Program-made: the position numbers and the translations under genes
Part shown: in pieces, positions 1 through 5,038 of the stretch
Numbering within the stretch: position 1 is the first letter of the stretch
Layout of the letters: every line of letters begins with the position of its first letter
Notes under the pieces: generated by a model
What the model was told of the DNA's origin: nothing
Databases searched by the model: none
What the model saw: the letters and a program-made list of their open reading frames with translations, nothing else
Origin: Coleofasciculus sp. S288
Lineage (GTDB): Bacteria; Cyanobacteriota; Cyanobacteriia; Cyanobacteriales; Coleofasciculaceae
NCBI GenBank assembly: GCA_020216575.1
Contig: JAIUYC010000326.1
Coordinates: forward strand, 1 to 5,735
Direction of reading: 5' to 3'
Length of the DNA: 5,735 nt

Positions 1-1041
1 CTAAAATCCAAGCAGCCTGAATAAGGAATTTAAGGGGCTTAAAACTCGACCTGCGAAATCAATAATAGAGTCGGTGTTGCTCTTCGGTACAAAGATGACA
101 TCTCCTTCTTGAATTTGGTATTCATCGGTCAAGTTACTGACATCGAGTGTCTGGTTTTCGACTCGACCTTCATCATTAAGGCGGACAAATTCAACCTTAC
201 TGAGTTTCGCTTTATCGGTTGGGCCTCCGGCTTTTGCGATCGCACTGGAGATGGAACTGTTGGGGGAGACTTCAACTTCTCCTGGCGTTTTGACTTCCCC
301 AACCACTCGCACCCGGACGGTTTGAGGGGCAACACTAGACCGGGCAATCATACGGCGGTCAATTGTTTCGCCATCTGGGAGTGTGGGAACATAGATCGAG
401 TCTCCATCCCGCAACATTAGATCGCGAGGTGCATCTTCTGACCACAGCGCTTCCCAGAGATTGATGGTAATCGGAGAACCATTTCCAGTGGGACTGTAAC
501 GTTTGAGAATCACGTTGCGAATGTCGGCGTTGCGGGTTACTCCTCCGGCTTGCAGGATGGCGGCGCTGACGGTAGGAATTCTATTATTAGTAGGATTCGT
601 ACCAGTCGTGTTGTTCCCTGTCGTCAAACTCGCCAGTTGAATCGGCCCGGGCCGTTGCACTTCTCCCGCCACATTAATACTCATGGAGCGGAGTTTCGTC
701 ATTGCGATCGTAACCGCTGGATTTTTGAGATAAGACCGCAAACGACCCCTTAACTCTTGGGTGAGTTGCTCGACAGAGCGATCGGTTGCCGTGACTTTAC
801 CAATGAGTGGCAATGTAATTGTCCCATCGGGCAAAATCACATGCGTTCCTGTAAATTCCGGATAATCCAGCACGGTGAGCTGAAATTCGTCTCCAGGTCC
901 GAGATAGTAATTGGAGTTTGTTGTTCCTGCCTCCAAGGGGGCAGGGATTTGGGCGAATGCGGGTAATGGCAGCGACCAACCGAGAACAAGACTTAGGACG
1001 ACGGCTGGACAAGTGCCAGAAAAACGGAGTGACTTTGACAT
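1..1041 (-). CDS. Outer-membrane polysaccharide export protein, Wza/GumB-like (OPX family)
   Basis: A complete 346-residue protein, close in size to E. coli Wza. It should form the periplasmic and outer-membrane exit channel for exopolysaccharide, docking on the kinase/co-polymerase encoded just upstream. Residues 1-30 look like a Sec signal peptide (Lys3, Arg6, hydrophobic core about 13-22, AFA before Gln31). No lipobox Cys follows the core, so a lipoprotein is not indicated. The polysaccharide-export domain starts at YYLGPGD (45-51) and continues through LPDGTITLPLIGKV (70-83). Two SLBB-type repeats follow: about 121-219 (NVAGEVQRPG to DGDSIYVP) and 244-319 (VVGEVKTPGE to EGDVIFVP). A Thr/Asn-rich low-complexity stretch (about 139-155) interrupts the first repeat. 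The last 22 residues are amphipathic, as expected if they insert in the outer membrane as the Wza C-terminal helix does. The ATG is preceded by AAAGGG at an 8-base spacing. It follows the kinase gene by 112 bp and is probably co-transcribed with it. Confidence 0.94.
   Translation of the reverse strand: MSKSLRFSGTCPAVVLSLVLGWSLPLPAFAQIPAPLEAGTTNSNYYLGPGDEFQLTVLDYPEFTGTHVILPDGTITLPLIGKVTATDRSVEQLTQELRGRLRSYLKNPAVTIAMTKLRSMSINVAGEVQRPGPIQLASLTTGNNTTGTNPTNNRIPTVSAAILQAGGVTRNADIRNVILKRYSPTGNGSPITINLWEALWSEDAPRDLMLRDGDSIYVPTLPDGETIDRRMIARSSVAPQTVRVRVVGEVKTPGEVEVSPNSSISSAIAKAGGPTDKAKLSKVEFVRLNDEGRVENQTLDVSNLTDEYQIQEGDVIFVPKSNTDSIIDFAGRVLSPLNSLFRLLGF
236..243. repeat. HIP1 octamer palindrome (one of five)
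   Basis: GCGATCGC occurs here and at 2127-2134, 2616-2623, 3799-3806 and 4462-4469, all inside coding regions. HIP1 is strongly over-represented in many cyanobacterial genomes. Its density here supports the taxonomic assignment. Confidence 0.9.
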
Positions 1042-1058
1042 GCCTGTAACCCTTTACA
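1042..1058 (-). promoter_or_regulatory. Ribosome binding site in a small hairpin loop, upstream of the export gene
   Basis: On the mRNA strand the sequence TGTAAAGGGTTACA (1058-1045) is a 5-bp inverted repeat (TGTAA/TTACA) whose 4-base loop is AGGG, the core of the Shine-Dalgarno. AAAGGG lies 8 bases from the ATG at 1041 and supports that start. The stem is AT-rich and weak, so any effect on translation is an inference. Confidence 0.5.
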
Positions 1059-1153
1059 ACCGTTAACTTCTGTGGCGAACTGAGAGAACTGAAAATACTG
1101 GAGGAAGCAAAGGAGGAATAGCTTTGTGCGTCGCTGCCCCTTTCTTGGAGGCG

Positions 1154-3385
1154 TCAGTTATTAGCGTTGCTTGCACTCTCAGAGGTTGTTCCTTCCCAAG
1201 CAGTGGCATCAATTTCCGTAGCATGATACGCCTTCATGTAGTAAAAAAATCGGTCAGATTCGTGTTCTTTAATCACTCCATTGATCACCAGTCCAAGAAC
1301 GTTGAGACCAGATTGCTGGAGCAACTCTTTCGTTTTGTTGGCACTGGCAGAATCGATGATTCCAGGTCGAACCACTAACAACATTCCATCAGTCATCTTG
1401 CCTAAAGTCAGTGCGTCAGCTGCAACTAGAAGAGGCGGTGCATCGATGATGACGAAGTCGTATTCCTGGGCAAACGACTCAACTAAGGAAGTCATGCGCT
1501 TAGAATCCAGTAGAGCCAAGGGGTTGGGAGGGATAGCTCCAGAGGGCAGAACGTCCAATCGCTCCATTGGCGTCTGCACTGCCTCGCTAAATTCCACTTG
1601 ACCGACTAGAACGTTGCTCAACCCTGCTTGATTGGTAAGTTGCCAAATGTGATGTTGTGACGGACGGTGCAAGTCTGCATCGATTAACAAGATCCGACGC
1701 CCTAACTGAGCCATGGTTGCCGCCAAGTTCGCTGAAACCGAAGACTTGCCCTCGTTAGGAACAGAACTTCCCACCACAATCACTTTGATTTGTCGGTCTG
1801 AATTGAGGAATTTCAGATTGGCTTGGAGCATCCGATACGCCTCACCGACTGGGGAGCGTGGCTTATCTTTAACCGGCACTGCATTTGCTGTCGAATCGGC
1901 GTCTCGCAGGTTTGGCAACCGGAGTAATCCCCGTCGGGGTGTGTCTCCGTAGAGGGGAATTGTTCCCAGGACGGTGTATTTGAATTTCTCTCGCGCTTCT
2001 TTAATCGTTCTAATGGAAGCATCTCCCAGATCCAGGAGGAACGCCATAGCGATTCCCAACAACAGACCACTTGCACCACCTAGACCAAGGATTTTCGTCT
2101 TTTCAGGAGCAATGGGGCTATTGGGAGCGATCGCTTCTGAAATCAGCCGCACGTTTCCAACATTTTGATTCTCCCTGACTTTTACTTCTTGGAGTCGTTG
2201 GGAAAGTGTTATGTAGGTTGATTGAGCCGCCTCTCGCTGCCGTTCTAGCTCCTGCTGTCTCTGCTCTAGTTGCGGAATGTCACTGACTCGCTGTTTGTAA
2301 GCGAACTGTACATTTGATAAACTCGTCACTTGGCTAGACAAGCCCAAGCGCCTGACTTCTTGCTGAACCAAGTCTTCGGTTAATTTTTGCTGAGTCTCGC
2401 TAAATTGCAAATTACCGATAGACTCTTGTCTACCAACAATTTGTCGAACTCGCTCTTGAAGTATATCTCGCAGATTTGCTTCCTTGAGCTTGAGGTTTTC
2501 AACGGTGGGATGGGCTTCTTCGTAGCGGCTGCGTGCAGTTGCCAACTCGGTTTGCACCTTCTGAAGTTCTTCTAGGGCAGTCCCGACGCCAGAGGCCTGA
2601 CTAAGGGAACTCAGCGCGATCGCTTGCTGGGAATCCATGCCTAACTTGGATTGGAGCGCTCTAGACGCGGTGGTTGCATCGGCAAGCTGAGCCTGAGTGT
2701 CGGCAATTTTTTGGTCTAAGTTGGCAATCACTGACACGGCCGATTCTGCTTCTTGTTGCAGAGCCACCACTTTGTTCCTTTCCTTGAACTGGCGCAACTT
2801 GTCCTCAATATCTTTGAGATACGCTTCAGTTTTAGGTAGTTGGTTGGCAATAAACTTCCCCGCTGCTGAGGCTTCCGCTCGGTTGATGCCAATCTCGTTT
2901 TGGATGTAAACATCCATCAGCTTGTTGACCACTGCGGCTGCTTCCTTAGGGTCAGTGCTTTTGTAGGAAATCTCCAGTACATCTGTACTACTAATGCTCT
3001 TGGCGCTCAGTCGCCCTAAGAGCTGTTGCGGCATCATCGGCTCGCCAGATTCGTTTTTGAGATTGAGCTTGGTAATCACCTCTTGGGCAATGGGGATGGA
3101 GCGAATCACCTCAGCTTCCGTATCGAGTGGATTGCTTTGCTGTCCTAAAGGATTTATCGTGTCCGCATCTGGCTTTCCCAGGCCGGTGAGAGAAGAGGCC
3201 CGGTTGATTTTATTAACCAGGAGCTTTCCTTGGGCTTGGTAGACAGGGTCTTGTTGGGAGTAATAGTAAGCGGCGAGTCCGACGGATATGCCACAGACTC
3301 CAACAATAGCCAACCAACGCCGTTTTAAAGTCAGCCAGACTTTTTGCAAGTCAATGTCTTCTTCTCCGTGTCTTTTAGATTCCAT
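1154..3385 (-). CDS. Polysaccharide co-polymerase / bacterial tyrosine autokinase (Wzc/GumC-like, Wzz + BY-kinase fusion)
   Basis: A 743-residue inner-membrane protein that should control chain length and couple synthesis to export through autophosphorylation. Numbered from the ATG: N-terminal Wzz domain (about 10-105) with a first membrane segment at about 24-42; a long periplasmic coiled-coil region (about 180-405) ending in GNVR (410-413); a Pro-rich APNSPIAP stretch (420-427) and a second membrane segment (about 430-454). The cytoplasmic kinase follows: EAYRMLQ (515-521), Walker A SVPNEGKSS (541-549), Walker A' ILLIDADLHRP (565-575), Walker B VIIDAPP (645-651) and a short tyrosine cluster (Tyr715, 716, 720). 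Domain order and size match Wzc. Oddities are His for the usual Walker A' Arg, and a T7 run right before the tyrosines. The ATG at 3385 is preferred over an in-frame TTG at 3400 because AGGA lies 7 bases before it. The gene sits between the glycosyltransferase and the export channel gene. Confidence 0.95.
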   Translation of the reverse strand: MESKRHGEEDIDLQKVWLTLKRRWLAIVGVCGISVGLAAYYYSQQDPVYQAQGKLLVNKINRASSLTGLGKPDADTINPLGQQSNPLDTEAEVIRSIPIAQEVITKLNLKNESGEPMMPQQLLGRLSAKSISSTDVLEISYKSTDPKEAAAVVNKLMDVYIQNEIGINRAEASAAGKFIANQLPKTEAYLKDIEDKLRQFKERNKVVALQQEAESAVSVIANLDQKIADTQAQLADATTASRALQSKLGMDSQQAIALSSLSQASGVGTALEELQKVQTELATARSRYEEAHPTVENLKLKEANLRDILQERVRQIVGRQESIGNLQFSETQQKLTEDLVQQEVRRLGLSSQVTSLSNVQFAYKQRVSDIPQLEQRQQELERQREAAQSTYITLSQRLQEVKVRENQNVGNVRLISEAIAPNSPIAPEKTKILGLGGASGLLLGIAMAFLLDLGDASIRTIKEAREKFKYTVLGTIPLYGDTPRRGLLRLPNLRDADSTANAVPVKDKPRSPVGEAYRMLQANLKFLNSDRQIKVIVVGSSVPNEGKSSVSANLAATMAQLGRRILLIDADLHRPSQHHIWQLTNQAGLSNVLVGQVEFSEAVQTPMERLDVLPSGAIPPNPLALLDSKRMTSLVESFAQEYDFVIIDAPPLLVAADALTLGKMTDGMLLVVRPGIIDSASANKTKELLQQSGLNVLGLVINGVIKEHESDRFFYYMKAYHATEIDATAWEGTTSESASNANN

Positions 3386-3396
3386 AAGAGATTCCT
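3386..3396 (-). promoter_or_regulatory. Ribosome binding site that decides the kinase start
   Basis: AGGA at 3396-3393 is followed by a 7-base spacer (ATCTCTT) and ATG at 3385-3383. The alternative in-frame TTG at 3400 has no comparable purine motif upstream, and the five residues it would add do not extend the Wzz domain. The ATG start is therefore chosen. Confidence 0.65.
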
Positions 3397-3467
3397 GCAA
3401 GGCTACCAGATAAACCGAAGAACTTTAGAACAGTTGGTTCCACCTCAACACCCCGATTGGCGGGTAA

Positions 3468-3505
3468 TTGGTGATTGGTAATTGGTAATTGGTGATTGGT
3501 AATTG
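3468..3505. repeat. Tandem heptamer array, TTGGT(A/G)A x5 plus partial unit
   Basis: Five uninterrupted 7-base units occupy 3468-3502 in the order GA, AA, AA, GA, AA (last two bases), followed by a partial TTG. A stray TTGGTAG lies at 3521-3527. The period and TTGGT core resemble the short tandemly repeated repetitive (STRR) heptamers known from filamentous cyanobacteria. The array lies in the mRNA gap between the glycosyltransferase and kinase genes, where it reads TTACCAA/TCACCAA. Arrays of this type can change copy number by slippage. Confidence 0.93.
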
Positions 3506-3535
3506 TAAATTTATTGCCGTTTGGTAGCTTCCTCT

Positions 3536-3577
3536 CCTATTACCTATTCCCCATTCCCCATTCCCCATTCCCCATTC
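3536..3577. repeat. Tandem heptamer array, CCCCATT-type, at the end of the glycosyltransferase gene
   Basis: Period-7 units run from 3536 to 3577: two degenerate (CCTATTA, CCTATTC) and then four identical (CCCATTC). Seen in the other register, four perfect CCCCATT copies occupy 3549-3576. The array overlaps the TGA stop codon of the glycosyltransferase (3578-3576), so the repeat has grown up to, or been selected at, the gene end. It resembles the C-rich STRR family of filamentous cyanobacteria. On the opposite (mRNA) strand it reads GGGGAAT. Confidence 0.93.
3549..3573 (-). promoter_or_regulatory. Canonical G-quadruplex motif just after a stop codon
   Basis: On the minus (mRNA) strand four runs of exactly four G are separated by three identical AAT loops. 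The first G lies two bases after the TGA stop of the glycosyltransferase. This fits the strict G4-N3 quadruplex rule and is predicted to be very stable in DNA or RNA. A regulatory role between the two cistrons, such as polarity, mRNA 3'-end protection or replication stalling, is inference. The motif arises from the heptamer array. Confidence 0.6.
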
Positions 3578-4685
3578 ATCCCTCGATCGCCTCCTTGTAC
3601 AGTTTCAGATAGTTCAGAGCGACTGCACGGGGATGGAAGTGAGTGTGGGCAAACGCCTGGGCTTGCTTAGACCAGTGGTGAAGTCGATGAGGTTGATTCA
3701 GGACTTCTAACAAATGAGCGGCAGCCTCTTGAGGATTGGTTGGCAGTACCAGCCCTAAATCATGTTTGTCAAACAATTCTGCCAGGTTGAGCGTATTAGC
3801 GATCGCGCAAGGCGTACCTAGATACATGGCTTCTGCGATCGATATCCCAAACACCTCCCAACGGGCTGTTTGAATGTAGACCGTAGCATCCGCGAGTGCC
3901 TTGAACTTCTCTGCCCCATAGACTGGCTTGTGGAGATGTACGTTGGGTGGAAGATCGCGCTTGATTTGCTCAAACCAACTCCGAGTTTCGCGATCCTCGG
4001 TTCCATACATGTGCAGTTCTACATCGGGTAAATGGCGGACGACTTCTACTAGAATGTCGATACCTTTGTGCAGAACATCGAATCGCCCCAGATAAACCAA
4101 CCGCTTTGTCCCCGCGTCACCATTCCAGCTTTGCCCCTCCAAATACTTGGCATCAACTGGGTTTGGCATCCAGCGAATAATGCCTTTGTAACGCGGGACA
4201 AAAGCGCGGATATTCTGTTCTTCTCTGGGGGTTACCATGGCAACTGCCTTGGCGTCATAGAAAAAGCGCTTCTCGACCAGCCAACTGTAAAGGGTCTTTT
4301 TAAAGCGCTCGCGTTCCAGGATTTGAGGTAACAACCCTCCCCCCGGTTTGATAACGTAGGGAATTCCCTGGCGAACCAAACGCCTCGCCAATGTTGCATG
4401 CTTGAGCTGAAAGACAGAGTGCATGTGAACAACATCAGGAGGTTGAGACTTTAGCAGAGACGCGATCGCTTTCGGGTCGTAACGCCAACTGTTGGCAGGA
4501 ATTGGCTTGAGTTCAAAGCCACCTTGCTCAGCCATCGCCAAAGCGTCCTTGTCTGGTGGCGAGTGAAGAATGAGAGTCACTTGGTTTCCTAGAAGCGCCT
4601 GTTCTCTCGCCATGACCCAAGCAGAAATATTGATTCCACTCACTCGTTTAGGAGACGCAGAAGCTCCCACATGCCAGATCTTCAT
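3576..4685 (-). CDS. Glycosyltransferase family 4, GT-B fold
   Basis: A complete 369-residue retaining glycosyltransferase, normal in length for the family and probably cytoplasmic or peripheral at the inner membrane. It should add a sugar from a nucleotide donor to the growing repeat unit; the sugar cannot be read from sequence. The N-terminal acceptor lobe shows the GT4 glycine-rich start (VGASASPKRVSGINISAWV, 6-24) and PPDVVHMHSVF (82-92). The C-terminal GT1-type lobe shows PNPVD (174-178), the phosphate-contact motif LGRFDVLHKG (199-208) with Arg201 and Lys207, and a perfect EX7E motif (Glu277 to Glu285) followed by MYLGTPCAIAN. There are no signal peptide or membrane segments. The ATG has a strong AGGAG 5 bases upstream. 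The TGA stop falls at the edge of a C-rich heptamer array. A 353-bp structured gap separates it from the upstream pyruvyl transferase, so it may have its own leader or promoter. Confidence 0.94.
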   Translation of the reverse strand: MKIWHVGASASPKRVSGINISAWVMAREQALLGNQVTLILHSPPDKDALAMAEQGGFELKPIPANSWRYDPKAIASLLKSQPPDVVHMHSVFQLKHATLARRLVRQGIPYVIKPGGGLLPQILERERFKKTLYSWLVEKRFFYDAKAVAMVTPREEQNIRAFVPRYKGIIRWMPNPVDAKYLEGQSWNGDAGTKRLVYLGRFDVLHKGIDILVEVVRHLPDVELHMYGTEDRETRSWFEQIKRDLPPNVHLHKPVYGAEKFKALADATVYIQTARWEVFGISIAEAMYLGTPCAIANTLNLAELFDKHDLGLVLPTNPQEAAAHLLEVLNQPHRLHHWSKQAQAFAHTHFHPRAVALNYLKLYKEAIEG

Positions 4686-4695
4686 TCCAACTCCT
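4686..4695 (-). promoter_or_regulatory. Strong Shine-Dalgarno for the glycosyltransferase
   Basis: AGGAG (4695-4691) lies 5 bases (TTGGA) before the ATG at 4685. It is the strongest ribosome binding site in the window and fixes this start. Confidence 0.7.
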
Positions 4696-4727
4696 GCATA
4701 AAAAATACATTCGTAACTGACCGAGCC

Positions 4728-4874
4728 GATTTTGGATTTGAGAGTTTGGCTTTCTGATTAGTTTTTACACAAGCTGGAGGAGTTATCCGGAGAAGAACTT
4801 GTAAATTCAGCTCTATCTCTGCTATCATCATTCCTCTTTTCCTCCAGCTTTTTCCGTGACGACCATCCAAAATC
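4728..4874 (-). repeat. Nested inverted repeats, possible structured mRNA leader
   Basis: Two perfect inverted repeats are nested. The outer is GATTTTGGAT (4728-4737) with ATCCAAAATC (4865-4874), 10 bp. The inner is AAGCTGGAGGA (4771-4781) with TCCTCCAGCTT (4840-4850), 11 bp. Inside these, 4790-4813 can form a third hairpin: GAG pairs with CTC, and GAACT pairs with AATTC through one G-U wobble on the mRNA strand, closing a 4-base loop. The block ends 42 bases before the glycosyltransferase ATG. Folding as RNA and any regulatory role are inferred. The internal loops are large and unequal, so this is not a simple terminator. Confidence 0.5.
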
Positions 4875-4919
4875 TCAAGTTGCCAATCCAAAACTCCTGA
4901 ACTGAACTGGCTGACTACA

Positions 4920-5020
4920 GCAATCCTAAATAATTCATGACAACCTCTCTTTCTCCTCTGGAGCGTCCTCTGTGCCTCTGTGGTTTGTTCAAAAAAATCT
5001 CACAGATAATTTAGGATGGC
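4920..5020. mobile_element. MITE-like palindromic intergenic element with CCTCTG repeats
   Basis: A 101-bp stretch is bounded by inverted repeats of 12 bases matching at 11 positions: GCAATCCTAAAT at 4920-4931 and the complement of GCCATCCTAAAT at 5009-5020. Its interior carries CCTCTG at 4955, 4967 and 4975, with a CCTCTC variant at 4944. On the other strand it reads AACCACAGAGGCACAGAGG, a word that recurs in intergenic repeats of many cyanobacteria and other bacteria. It has no coding capacity and no clear target-site duplication, so mobility is inferred. It begins 18 bp after the pyruvyl transferase stop. Confidence 0.5.
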
Positions 5021-5038
5021 CATAATTAGTCGTCCTCT

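Larger units (their letters stand above)
4686..5038. other. 353-bp intergenic region upstream of the glycosyltransferase
   Basis: No convincing gene lies here. From the upstream side it contains an 18-bp gap after the pyruvyl transferase stop, a MITE-like element (4920-5020), a nested inverted-repeat block (4728-4874) and the glycosyltransferase ribosome binding site. One weak small reading frame (49 codons from ATG 4831) ends in an ATGA overlap with the glycosyltransferase start and is discussed in the findings. I see no confident -10/-35 promoter and no GC-rich hairpin followed by a T-run that would act as a terminator. Confidence 0.7.

Noticed and set aside
1045..1058. NtcA-type site (GTA-N8-TAC) before the export gene
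   Set aside because: GTA and TAC are separated by 6 bases instead of 8, and no suitably placed -10 box is seen.
1124..1378. Plus-strand reading frame from TTG 1124 with a good AGGAGG 7 bases upstream
   Set aside because: It is antisense to the conserved C-terminal kinase domain, starts at TTG, and its product has no recognisable composition or motif. The purine-rich upstream word is probably chance.
3398..3400. In-frame TTG as the kinase start
   Set aside because: The ATG at 3385 has AGGA at the right distance, and the extra five residues add nothing to the domain.
3426..3452. Possible promoter on the minus strand before the kinase (TTGAGG, 15 bp, TAAAGT)
   Set aside because: Each box matches only about 4 of 6 and the spacing is short; too weak to call.
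3452..3464. Small hairpin CCCG-ATTGG-CGGG as a terminator
   Set aside because: The stem is only 4 bp and no T-run follows on either strand.
3468..3577. CRISPR array
   Set aside because: Units are 7 bp with no spacers, so these are simple tandem repeats.
4682..4891. 69-codon minus frame from TTG 4891
   Set aside because: The first 20 codons lack a ribosome site and the start is TTG. Only the shorter ATG 4831 version deserves mention, and that as a finding, not a gene call.
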